From Hoeflea sp. (GTDB lineage: Bacteria; Pseudomonadota; Alphaproteobacteria; Rhizobiales; Rhizobiaceae): DNA of 64,000 nucleotides. The DNA is taken from positions 124,001 to 188,000 of the forward strand of contig NZ_NVXQ01000021.1 of NCBI RefSeq assembly GCF_002733955.1. The letters are read 5' to 3'. Positions 15,910-24,073 of this stretch are shown here, in pieces. The stretch's first letter is position 1; each line of letters begins with the position of its first letter. The notes below the pieces were generated by a model. The model did not search any database, was not told the origin of the DNA, and was given only the letters and a program-made list of their open reading frames with translations. The position numbers were made by a program, and so were the translations under genes.

Positions 15910-17253
15910 TTATGCGCCGGAGTTGCACTGGCCGAGTTCGCCGCCGGCAAACATCGGATGGTCCGGAGCGTATTCGACCTGCGAACGCGGAGTCTGTTCG
16001 ACGATTTCCAGCGTGTCGTACTCGTTGGTCGGGTTGTCGGTGCCCTTCATGACCAGCACGTCCTTGAAGCACTGGTGGTCGTCGGCACGATAAAGTGTTG
16101 GACCATTGCCCATGCCGTCGAATTCGAAGCCTTCGAGAGCTTCGACAACGCCGCAAGGATCAAACGTGCCGGCCCGTTCGCAGGCATCCGCATAAAGCAG
16201 TGTCTGGACGTAGCAGGTGTGTGCCGAGTTTGAAGGCGGACGGCCGTATTTTTCGCCGAAGGACTTCACGAAGGCCTTGGAGCCTTCATCCTGCAGCTGC
16301 CAGTTCCAGTTCATCGAACCATACACGCCGCGCACGTTGGCGCCTGCACCCGCTGCCATCAGCTCGGAGTAGAGCGGAACGATGATCTCGAACTGCTTGC
16401 CGTTGACCATCTTGTCGCGCAGACCGAACTGCACCGCGTTGGTCAGCGAGTTGACCATGTTGCCGCCGTAGTGGTTCAGGATCAGCACATCGGCGCCGGA
16501 GTTGAGAACCGGAGCGATGTAGGACGAGAAGTCGGTCGAAGCCAGCGGGGTGAGCACGTTGTTGACGGTTTCCCAGCCCATGCCTTCGGTCGCGGTTGCA
16601 ATCGATTCCTGCTGGGTCCAGCCCCAGGTGTAGTCGGCTGTCAGGTGGTAGGCGCGACGATCGGTGCCGTAAGCCTTTGCCAGCACCGGTGCGAGAGCAG
16701 CGCCGGACATGTAGGCGTTGAAGAAGTGACGGAAACCGTTCGCCTTCTTGTCCTTGCCGGTGGTGTCGTTGGAGTGGGTGAGGCCGGCCATGAAGATGAC
16801 GCCGGCTTCCTGGCAGAGACCCTGAACGGCAACAGCCACACCGGAGGACGAGCCGCCGTTGATCATGATGGCGCCGTCTTTTTCGATCATCGATTTGGCC
16901 GATGCACGGGCGGCATCAGACTTGGTCTGGGTGTCGCCGGTGACGAACTGGACCTTCTTGCCCAGGATGCCGTTGCCCTTGAGCGCCTTCGAGGAGAAGG
17001 TGTTCATCATGCCGCCGTCGCCTTCACCATTGAGGTGCTGGACGGCAAGTTCCTGCGCGCGAAGTTCGTCGAGGCCTTCGTCGGCATAGGGACCGGTCTG
17101 CGGAACGTTGAAGCCGAGGGTGACGGTGCCGCCCTTTGGCTCATTGAGATAGGCACGCGCCGAACTGGTAAACATCGTCGGCAGTGCAAGGCCGGCGCCA
17201 ACAGCGGCGCCCGACTTGATCAGCGTACGGCGATTTAATTGGAATTTCGACAT
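15910..17253 (-). CDS. livK: Liv-type ABC transporter substrate-binding protein, Tat-exported
   Basis: This is a periplasmic receptor with the Leu/Ile/Val-binding-protein (type I) fold, 447 aa. The N-terminus has a twin-arginine signal (NRRTLIKSGAAVGAGLALP) instead of the usual Sec signal. The mature part opens with TVTLGFNVPQTGPYADEG, the typical start of the first lobe. GGGAGGA lies 6 bases before the ATG. The size exceeds that of amino-acid receptors (about 370 aa) and fits receptors for aromatic or urea-like ligands. It is first in the livKHMGF operon. A CATGCAAT-containing imperfect palindrome lies about 105-125 bases upstream. Confidence 0.9.
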   Translation of the reverse strand: MSKFQLNRRTLIKSGAAVGAGLALPTMFTSSARAYLNEPKGGTVTLGFNVPQTGPYADEGLDELRAQELAVQHLNGEGDGGMMNTFSSKALKGNGILGKKVQFVTGDTQTKSDAARASAKSMIEKDGAIMINGGSSSGVAVAVQGLCQEAGVIFMAGLTHSNDTTGKDKKANGFRHFFNAYMSGAALAPVLAKAYGTDRRAYHLTADYTWGWTQQESIATATEGMGWETVNNVLTPLASTDFSSYIAPVLNSGADVLILNHYGGNMVNSLTNAVQFGLRDKMVNGKQFEIIVPLYSELMAAGAGANVRGVYGSMNWNWQLQDEGSKAFVKSFGEKYGRPPSNSAHTCYVQTLLYADACERAGTFDPCGVVEALEGFEFDGMGNGPTLYRADDHQCFKDVLVMKGTDNPTNEYDTLEIVEQTPRSQVEYAPDHPMFAGGELGQCNSGA

Positions 17254-17362
17254 AAAATCCTCCCTGGAGTGGAATGCGCAAGGCCTCCCAGCCTTGCCAC
17301 CATAGCTACGCTAATAGCAGTCTCCAAAGAAACATGAGCGGCGGTCTGATGCCATTAGACTA

Positions 17363-17380
17363 TTGTATATTCATGCAATA
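17363..17380. promoter_or_regulatory. Operator-like palindrome upstream of livK
   Basis: The imperfect inverted repeat ATTGTAT-ATTC-ATGCAAT shares CATGCAAT with the dctP-upstream region (2916-2923) and TTCATG with the catabolic-operon site (3527-3532). It may be a weaker site for the same MarR regulator. The match to the 21-bp sites is only partial. Confidence 0.35.
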
Positions 17381-17792
17381 TTTTGGATGTGGCTGAAGAA
17401 AGCCGGGCAAAAAGCACTGTCGTTTTGACTGCCAGGCTCATGGGTACACCCTTTAAATGCTTGGTATTTCGCCGCAGCGCCGAATGAATTGCTTGCGGCC
17501 TGCCATCCGCCTTAAAGGCGCTGATCGACCGGGGGCGGCCGTCGCTGAAGCTCCGATTTTTGCAGATTGCTGTCGGGTAAACTGGGCCGCCAGGTCGATG
17601 GCTGGCTCGTTGATCACCAGGCGATGAGAATCACCTGGGCCTTCCAGCCGGAAATCCGGGACTGCAGTGGGACAGGCGAGGGGTGCGCGGAGCACGGACG
17701 TGGGCGAGGGATCTGCCACATGGGGCAAAGAGCCAGGGCGCTGGTAGAGCAGGAAGGACCAAGTCTGGACCGCGGGTGGCAAGGCACCGGTT

Positions 17793-17835
17793 AAAATGGC
17801 GGAGGAGAGAGGACGAAGTCCGAACCGGGAGCCAT
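17793..17835 (-). repeat. Apparent decayed copy of the tRNA-Ser 3' end
   Basis: The plus-strand sequence AAAATGGCGGAG at 17793 recurs at 17871, where it is the CCA end of tRNA-Ser. Beyond it the minus strand still resembles a T-arm (GGTTCGGAC against GGTTCGAAT). The spacing is 78 bp. A decayed integration-site duplicate is one explanation and chance plus local duplication is another. Confidence 0.4.
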
Positions 17836-17874
17836 TGCGCTTTGGGTTGGCGGGCGGCAAAGCGCAAACAAAAA

Positions 17875-17964
17875 TGGCGGAGAGGAAGGGATTCGAACCC
17901 TCGATACCCTTCCGGGTATACTCCCTTAGCAGGGGAGCGCCTTCGACCACTCGGCCACCTCTCC
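17875..17964 (-). tRNA. tRNA-Ser (anticodon GCU)
   Basis: The 90-nt gene includes an encoded CCA. The acceptor stem GGAGAGG pairs with CCTCTCC, the anticodon stem-loop is CTCCC-CTGCTAA-GGGAG giving GCU, the long variable arm (GTATACCCGGAAGGGTATC) is typical of class II tRNA-Ser, and the T-loop has GGGTTCGAATCCC. It reads serine codons AGC and AGU. Confidence 0.96.
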
Positions 17965-18160
17965 GTCGAGTGGTCTGTTACCCCAGCATGGGCGGGTAAT
18001 CAACCGGAATTCCGGCAAGAATTGATCATTGGTTGCCTGGCGATGCGGGGGAGTGTCGGTTTCCCGCGCCTGCGCCTTGCTCAGGCCTGTTTCTCCTGCT
18101 GGGTTTGTGCGGTTTCGCCGCCGGACCGGACGTCTATTTCTTGCCCGGTTTTCTGCAAGG

Positions 18161-18740
18161 TCAGGGCTTTGCGCCTCGTTTCAATTTGCCGTCGGCTGCC
18201 TTGTTTGCAGCCTTCAGGGCAATGGCGCATTGGCCGGGGTCACTGGTTGCTAGGGAAACGCAGCGCTGCGTCATCTGGATGGTCTGGTGACCGGGGAAGG
18301 TTTGGACCGCTTGAGACTCATTCCGGCTTGAGCAGGCGGGAAGCACAGCTGTGCCGCAAAAATGTTTGGCATAGGGGTTCATCAATGAAGCCGTCATGCT
18401 TGCGCGCGGTTCCAGTTCTGATTGAAGTTCGGACAGCAGATGGCCGGGAAGGACCCGTGTCCGCTGGAGGCGCGAGCCCGCTCAAGAGCTTCGGCCGCGG
18501 GGTGAGTCGAAGGCGCGGAGCGGCTGATCCCGGATCTGGTGATCCGGAACGTAGCCACATTGCTGTTTATATCATTCCATTTCAGTGCCAGAGCTTCGCC
18601 CACCCGTACTCCGGTCTCGATGTGAGAACGACCCACGAGTTCATCGTGTCTGTTGTGCAGTTGCGACGGCAGAACAAAAGGATCGCACGCGCTGACAGGG
18701 TATCAAGCATTACTTGGGGCGGGGTGAGCCAGGCGCGGCC
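18161..18740 (-). pseudogene. Frameshifted tyrosine-recombinase (integrase) remnant
   Basis: Pieces of a phage-type integrase follow one another on the minus strand in different frames. In order from about 18735 they are RGRAWLTPPQ, then TGVRVGEALALKWNDIN with the box-I Arg, then TFLRHSCASRLL (normally H-x-L-R-H), then GHQTIQMTQRCVSL, where the catalytic Tyr position of the usual QRYxHL is Cys. At least two frameshifts and a lost nucleophile make it inactive. It lies about 200-770 bp from the tRNA-Ser gene, the usual target type for such enzymes, but on the tRNA's 5' side. No full N-terminus is visible. Confidence 0.7.
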
Positions 18741-19240
18741 TCGGTCTTGCGGGTTCGTTGCCGTGCCGTGGCTGCCAGGCAGGTGTATATATAAAGCCTG
18801 CCTAGGGCGTCGCCTAAGTCTGATTGGTGGGCTGTTTGAGTCGTCACGGCCGAACTGCAAAGCGCGAGGAGCGGATCGAGCCGAGTCGGTTCTCCGCCAT
18901 GCGGATGAGTGCAAACGTGCTGATTCTGTCCGAAATACCGCGGAATCGGCTGCCCCGCCTTGCTTTGATCAGGGCCCGGAGCCGCCAAACTCTTAACGCT
19001 TGGTAAACAAAACCGGGTGTCGGCGATCGTTTCGTGTCATTTGTGCAACAGGGGGCGGTGAAGGCGGCGTGTGGAGCTGTCGAGCGTGGTGATCGACGTT
19101 GCGCGGGCTGCCGGGGTGAGTATGTTCACTCTCGAAGCCACGGCGGTAACCCGCTTGTCTTCTTCCATTGTGGGGATGGGACAGAGAATACTGTCCTTCA
19201 GCGACAACCCAGACCATTAACTTTTGACTGGAGGTCAGAA
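18741..19240. other. Intergenic region upstream of the porin gene
   Basis: I see no supportable gene here. A 7-bp inverted repeat AGGCAGG/CCTGCCT brackets a TA-rich spacer (TGTATATATAAAG) at 18777-18803. The part nearest the porin gene should hold its promoter and leader, but I could not assign -35/-10 boxes with confidence. The stretch continues the degraded look of the integrase remnant. Confidence 0.5.
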
Positions 19241-20302
19241 ATGAACATTAAGAGCCTTCTCATCGGCTCCGCAGCAGCACTCGTTGCTGTATCCGGCGCA
19301 CGCGCTGCAGACGCTATCGTTGCAGCTGAGCCTGAGCCCGTTGAATACGTTCGCGTTTGCGATGCATTCGGCACCGGCTTCTTCTACATCCCAGGCACCG
19401 AAACTTGCCTGAAGATCGACGGTTATGTCCGCTTCCGCGTGACTGCAACCCGCGGCAACGCCGGTTATTCGCAGAACACCCGCGCTCGCGTCAACTTCGA
19501 CGCTCGCTCGGAAACTGAACTGGGCACCCTGCGCGGCTACATCCGCATGCAGTCCAACTCGGCTGGCGTAAACGGCGACGCAGCTGTTGTTCAGGACCAG
19601 GCAATGCTGCAGCTCGGCGGCCTGTTCATGGGTTACACCGAATCCGCATTCGCAGCTCTCTGGGGCGGCGGCGTTGGCAACTGGGGTATCATCCAGACGG
19701 ATGCCGGTGGCGTTTACGGCTACCAGCAGCGTCAGCAGATCGGTTATCGTTACGATGCCGGCGCATTCTACGCAGCCCTGGTTCTCGAAAACGACGAAGT
19801 TGCTAACCCTGCTACCGACTGGGCCACTGACGTTGTCGGTGTTCTCGGCATGACCCAGGGTTGGGGCGGCGCTGCTGTACACGTCGGTTACGACGAATCG
19901 GCTCGTGCAGTTGGCGTCAAGGGCATCGTTGAGTTTGCTGTTGCAGCAACCGGCGGTTCGCTCCGCGTCGGTGGTTTCTACTCCGACAAGGTTGCTAACG
20001 CTTACGGCGTAGGCATTCCTGGCGGCACTGCAGAAGCTTCCAACTGGTCCGCAGGCCTCGGCTACACCCAGGATGTCACCGAAACTCTTAACGCGACTCT
20101 CGGTTATCAGTACTTCGATGGCTTCTCGGTTGCCAAGGGCGGCACCACCCGTAGCGCTCACCTCGTAGAAGGCGCGCTGTCCTGGACTCCGGTCACCAAC
20201 TTCAACGTTCGTCTTGAAGGTAACTGGGGCCAGTCCACGTCGCATGCTGGTGTGAAGACCAACATGGCATCCGGCTTCGTCTGGGTCCGTCGTTCGTTCT
20301 AA
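19241..20302 (+). CDS. Outer-membrane porin, alphaproteobacterial Porin_2 (Omp2b/RopA) family
   Basis: This is a general diffusion porin of 353 aa. It has a Sec signal peptide (MNIKSLLIGSAAALVAVSGARA), then the family hallmark EYVRVCDAFGTGFFYIPGTE and TCLKIDGYVRFRV, whose two Cys residues are conserved in Brucella Omp2 and Rhizobium RopA. It ends in an aromatic residue (VWVRRSF), as outer-membrane barrels do. GGAGGT lies 6-7 bases before the ATG at 19241. Codon use is visibly different from its neighbours (many GCT, GTT, GCA), as expected for a very highly expressed gene. A strong terminator follows. Confidence 0.95.
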   Translation: MNIKSLLIGSAAALVAVSGARAADAIVAAEPEPVEYVRVCDAFGTGFFYIPGTETCLKIDGYVRFRVTATRGNAGYSQNTRARVNFDARSETELGTLRGYIRMQSNSAGVNGDAAVVQDQAMLQLGGLFMGYTESAFAALWGGGVGNWGIIQTDAGGVYGYQQRQQIGYRYDAGAFYAALVLENDEVANPATDWATDVVGVLGMTQGWGGAAVHVGYDESARAVGVKGIVEFAVAATGGSLRVGGFYSDKVANAYGVGIPGGTAEASNWSAGLGYTQDVTETLNATLGYQYFDGFSVAKGGTTRSAHLVEGALSWTPVTNFNVRLEGNWGQSTSHAGVKTNMASGFVWVRRSF

Positions 20303-20328
20303 TCAAACCTCGGTTTGATCAGACAGAG

Positions 20329-20356
20329 CCCGGCAGCTTCGGCTGCCGGGTTTTTT
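20329..20356 (+). terminator. Intrinsic terminator of the porin gene
   Basis: The stem CCCGGCAGC/GCTGCCGGG (9 bp) with a stable TTCG tetraloop is followed by six T residues. It lies 26 bases after the porin stop. A smaller hairpin (ATCAAAC/GTTTGAT) precedes it at 20302-20319. Confidence 0.95.
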
Positions 20357-20656
20357 GTGTCTTGTGTTCGTGTCAGGATAGGTGTTTGTCCGGCTTTGCC
20401 GTTTGCCGGTTGCGGCATCGGGGCATGTGAGCTTCGGCTTGGGTGATACCTGGCCCGCAACGGTATCGGACTGCGTGACGCACAGCTCCGCCGGAACCGT
20501 CGCTTGGAACGAACGGTTCGGGACTGTCAAAATCGTCGTGTAAATCAGCCTTTCAAGATCACCGGTCGCTTGCCGCATGACGGATTGCGCTTGCGGCCTC
20601 GTTCATGCCTGGCGTCGGGAGTGCTGCCTCATGGGCAGCATGGCTGTTTCTCCGGC
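20357..20656. other. Intergenic region between porin terminator and hydrolase gene
   Basis: I see no gene, RNA or repeat worth reporting here. The adjacent hydrolase gene ends at 20657 on the minus strand. Confidence 0.5.
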
Positions 20657-21592
20657 TCAGTGCCGGTTCTGCTTGTCGACCGAGGCGAAAAACCGGGTCA
20701 GAATTTCAGGGATACCCGACAGATGCAGGATTGGTGCATGGCCGTGTCCGGCGATCGTTTCTGTTTGAAGCGACGGGACGCGCTGCTTCATCTCCAGCAG
20801 CGTGTCGGCGGAAAGCAGCGTCGAGTGTTCGCCGCGCAAGGCCAAAAGCGGCATGCGGCCGAGCCCGTCGAACTGCGGCCACAGGGTTGGCAACGGGGTG
20901 CTGAGATCAATGCCCTTGAGGCCGTTGAGCAGTTTCGGGTCGTAGTCGGCAACCAGCTGTCCGTCTTCCTCCACATAGACGGCACGGGCAAAATCGCGCC
21001 AGTCGTTTTCGGTCAGGGCCGGGAAGCTCTTGGCATGGGCTTCGGACAGGATTTGTGCAGCGTCGTCCCAGTTCTTGGGTTTTGGCATGCGCGAGAGATA
21101 GGCCTTGATCTGGGCCAGTCCGGCGCCTTCGATCACCGGGCCAATGTCGTTTAGCACGCCTGCAGCCATAACCCCGGGCCGGGTCGCCGCGAGAACATGC
21201 ATGATCAGGCCGCCGCGCGAGGTTCCGATAAAGATCGCGTGTTCAAGGCCGAGAGCAGCCATGCCGCTGAGCACGTCTTCTGCCTCGACTGTGATGTTGT
21301 AGCGCGACGGATCCTTGTCCCAGCCGGATTGGCCGCGGCCGCGATAATCGAAGCTGACCACGCGGCGGGGTGTCTTTGGATCGCTTGCGAGAAGGCGGGC
21401 GAGGTCGTCGAAATCACGTGTGTTGCGGGTCAAGCCGGGGAGGCAGACAACAGGCAGGCGGTCGCGGGTGGCGGAATTGCTGCGGCCATAGTCGGCGGCA
21501 TGCAGTTTCAGTCCGTCACTGGCGGAAAAGAACACGTCTTCAAATCCGCCGGTTTCGATAGTGGCGGCTGCGCCAGTCTTCCCGTTCGCCAT
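20657..21592 (-). CDS. Alpha/beta-fold hydrolase
   Basis: This is a 311-aa hydrolase. The oxyanion region is VCLPGLTRNTRDFDDLA, followed by VSFDYRGRGQSGW. The nucleophile elbow is GTSRGG and the likely catalytic His lies in AGHGHAPIL near the C-terminus. These are features of the haloperoxidase/epoxide-hydrolase/esterase branch. There is no signal peptide, so it is cytoplasmic. It stands alone on the minus strand, downstream of the Slt-like gene, and its substrate is unknown. Confidence 0.87.
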   Translation of the reverse strand: MANGKTGAAATIETGGFEDVFFSASDGLKLHAADYGRSNSATRDRLPVVCLPGLTRNTRDFDDLARLLASDPKTPRRVVSFDYRGRGQSGWDKDPSRYNITVEAEDVLSGMAALGLEHAIFIGTSRGGLIMHVLAATRPGVMAAGVLNDIGPVIEGAGLAQIKAYLSRMPKPKNWDDAAQILSEAHAKSFPALTENDWRDFARAVYVEEDGQLVADYDPKLLNGLKGIDLSTPLPTLWPQFDGLGRMPLLALRGEHSTLLSADTLLEMKQRVPSLQTETIAGHGHAPILHLSGIPEILTRFFASVDKQNRH

Positions 21593-21666
21593 GTCAGATC
21601 CTGCTGTTAGTCAGTCGTGCTTCAGGATCAAGCCTATACCCTATTTTTGAGGCAAGGCGACAGGGC

Positions 21667-23736
21667 TCATCGGCGACCGAACCGCAGATCAGCCTCGATG
21701 TCGCCGGGCTGGCCGAGGCGCGCCTTGTAGATCTGGTAATTCTCCATCACGCGTTGCACGTAATGGCGGGTTTCGGTGAACGGGATCAGCTCGATCCAGT
21801 CGATCACCTCGTCGAGCGGCCGCCCTCGCGGATCGCCGAAACGCTCGATCCATTGGCCCACCCTGCTGGGGCCCGCATTGTAGGCGATGAAGGTGAGAAT
21901 ATAGGAGCCGCCGAAGTCGCTGATCTGCTCTCCGAGAAAATGCGCACCCAGCGTCGCGTTGTAACCCGCATCGCTGGTCAGACGGTCCTTAGAGTAGGGC
22001 AGCCCGTGGCGCCGCGCCACCCCCTTGGCCGTTCCCGGCAGAAGCTGGAGCAATCCGCGGGCGTTTGCCGGCGAGACGGCGGCCTTGTTGAACGCGCTTT
22101 CCTGGCGGGCGATCGAGTAGGCCAGCGCCTTGCCGGATCCCTTGATGTTGGCGCCGTTGGGAACCGCGCCCAGCGGGTAGGCCAATGCTGCGACGTCCAG
22201 GCCCCGGTTCCACGCAATCTTGCCAACCTGCAGGGAGGTCTGATGGTTGCCGCGTTTTTCGGCCATGGCAGACAGAATGGCAAGTTCGCCGGGACTTTCC
22301 AGCTCGGCTGCCAGGGCGCGGTAAAGCATTTCGGCACGCCATTCCGAACCTGCGTCCTCCAGCTTGCCAATGGCCTGTACGGCTTCGCGGGCGGCAAACC
22401 GGGCCCGGTCCTGTGCCGTGGGCTGCGGATAGCCTATGTCGAGCGCTTTGCGGTCGAGTTTGGCGCTGGCGAGCTGGCCGTAAAAAGTCGAAGGGTACTT
22501 TGCAGCCCGCGCATAATGCTCCGATGCCTTGCCGCCAGCTCCGGCTTCCGCGGCGCGACCGAGCCAGTAATGAGCGCGCGCCGACGATATCTGCCCGCTG
22601 GCGACATCGAGAATGGCTGCAAAATGCCGGGCAGCGGTCTTGGCGTCCTTGAGCCCCCGCAAGGCGTACCAGCCGGCGTGAAACTCGGCCTCGGCGATCT
22701 CCTCCGGGCTTTCGGCAAGGTGGGCTGCGGCCAGCTTGTAGGCGCTCTTGACATCGCCCTGCTCATAGAGCCCGCGGCTGATGATGCGGGCTTCCACCCA
22801 CCATTCGTCCGGATTGACGAGCACTGAGCGATCCCGTGGCATCTTTGCCAGAAGGGCGGCGGCCTCCTCATTGCGCTCAAGTTCGCGAAGGTGCCGGATT
22901 CGCAGATACAGATAGGCCGGTGTTTCGTGCCAGGAGCGGTCGACAGCCTCAATGGCGGCGCCGGCTCTTGAGGGGCTGCGAATTACCGTTGACCAGGCCC
23001 GGTACAGCGAATGCGCTTCGGCCTTCCTCGAGATCTCCTTGGCGTCATTGACGTGGTCGCGATAGAGCAGCATTTCCATACGGCGGAAATGGTCGTCCTT
23101 GGTCAGCAGGATGGCGAATTCATCAAGAAAGATGGCTGCTTCGCGGTCATCCATCTTCTGGGTGCGCCATGCATTGGCGGCAATGTTTCGGGCACGCTTG
23201 GCGTCACCGCTTGCCATCAAAGCCCGGATCAGAGCAATCGAGCCCTTGGTGGTTTCCGGAGGACGGTCCTTGAAGGCCGAGATCACTTTCTGAGCCGGCG
23301 GCTTTTCGAAATAGACGGCGCGCTCGAAGAAGCGGGGCAGCGAGCTCAGGCCCGGCCAGCCCTCGAGTTCGGACGCGGCATCCGCAATTTCAGCCGATGG
23401 CACGTCTTCCAGACCCGACAAAACGATCGCCCAGGTCAGGATATGGCGGTCCAGTGCATTGCGGGGCAGGGAAACACGCAGCGAAAGGGCAAGATCGGCA
23501 TCGCCGTTGCCGAGTGCTTGCAGGCCGGATTTGAGAGTGTCGCTTGCCGGTCTTGCAGCCTTGGCTTCGGCGCCGGATGAAGCTCGGCGCCCGCTGTCTT
23601 CCACTGCTGGCCGAGGTGAGGGCAGGGGGACGGCCCCCGTGGGCAGCGGTGCGGCAGAACTGGCGGACATTGTGCCAAAAAATGCGGTCACGCCGCAGCA
23701 AAACAGGATCAGGATAGCGAGAGCGATTTTCTGCAT
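21667..23736 (-). CDS. Soluble lytic murein transglycosylase (Slt70-like)
   Basis: This periplasmic enzyme cleaves peptidoglycan glycan strands to anhydro-muropeptides. It is 689 aa. A hydrophobic N-terminal signal (KIALAILILFCCGVTAFFG) is followed by a Pro-rich linker, a long helical superhelix (about residues 70-480) and a C-terminal SLT domain. The SLT domain holds the catalytic Glu in SIARQESAFN, then ARGLLQLLPGTAK and FIAYNAGPSRV. The order and length match Slt70. It is upstream of and co-directional with the hydrolase gene, 74 bases apart. Confidence 0.93.
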   Translation of the reverse strand: MQKIALAILILFCCGVTAFFGTMSASSAAPLPTGAVPLPSPRPAVEDSGRRASSGAEAKAARPASDTLKSGLQALGNGDADLALSLRVSLPRNALDRHILTWAIVLSGLEDVPSAEIADAASELEGWPGLSSLPRFFERAVYFEKPPAQKVISAFKDRPPETTKGSIALIRALMASGDAKRARNIAANAWRTQKMDDREAAIFLDEFAILLTKDDHFRRMEMLLYRDHVNDAKEISRKAEAHSLYRAWSTVIRSPSRAGAAIEAVDRSWHETPAYLYLRIRHLRELERNEEAAALLAKMPRDRSVLVNPDEWWVEARIISRGLYEQGDVKSAYKLAAAHLAESPEEIAEAEFHAGWYALRGLKDAKTAARHFAAILDVASGQISSARAHYWLGRAAEAGAGGKASEHYARAAKYPSTFYGQLASAKLDRKALDIGYPQPTAQDRARFAAREAVQAIGKLEDAGSEWRAEMLYRALAAELESPGELAILSAMAEKRGNHQTSLQVGKIAWNRGLDVAALAYPLGAVPNGANIKGSGKALAYSIARQESAFNKAAVSPANARGLLQLLPGTAKGVARRHGLPYSKDRLTSDAGYNATLGAHFLGEQISDFGGSYILTFIAYNAGPSRVGQWIERFGDPRGRPLDEVIDWIELIPFTETRHYVQRVMENYQIYKARLGQPGDIEADLRFGRR

Positions 23737-24073
23737 GTGGCCTTCTGTCCGAATTGACGTCTTTATCCGATGCGTGTCGATACTGCAGGCCGCGCTGCCG
23801 GTTTCGCAGTTTCAAGCCCTGAGGCTGAACTGGCAAGTGCCGGGAAACCTGTCGCGGACCAGGCCGTTACGCCCTGAGTGGCCACGTTCGGTCACAAATG
23901 CGGGTAATCTGCGGCGGCCAGAAGGGTTTTTGGCCTCTCGATCGGCCATTTGCCGCAAAAGCGCCGCGAGGCGATGGGTAAGGCTTTTCCGGCGCGGTTA
24001 TTTCCTGTATCGCGTGGGTACAAATGAGTGAATGCGCCTCTTGGGTGCAGAGTTACAGGTTTTGGAGATCAGC
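23737..24073. other. Divergent intergenic region slt-like / dapA
   Basis: It must contain the promoters of both flanking genes. I see no clear hexamers, no RNA gene and no supportable small protein. Confidence 0.45.

Larger units (their letters stand above)
17254..17874. other. Intergenic region: livK promoter side, operator-like repeat, tRNA-like fragment
   Basis: I see no convincing protein gene here. It contains a leader hairpin (GCAAGGC/GCCTTGC) close to the livK start, an operator-like palindrome at 17363-17380, and from 17793 a sequence resembling the 3' end of the adjacent tRNA-Ser gene. Reading frames across it are GC-rich shadows. Confidence 0.6.

Noticed and set aside
17453-17950. 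165-aa minus-strand frame starting inside tRNA-Ser
   Set aside because: Its first residues are a translation of the tRNA gene itself and the remainder has no protein-like features.
17683-18996. 437-aa plus-strand frame across tRNA-Ser and the integrase remnant
   Set aside because: It runs antisense through a tRNA and a recognisable recombinase fragment, and the composition is not protein-like.
19235-20245. 336-aa minus-strand frame opposite the porin
   Set aside because: The porin on the plus strand has signal peptide, family motifs, ribosome site and terminator; this frame has none.
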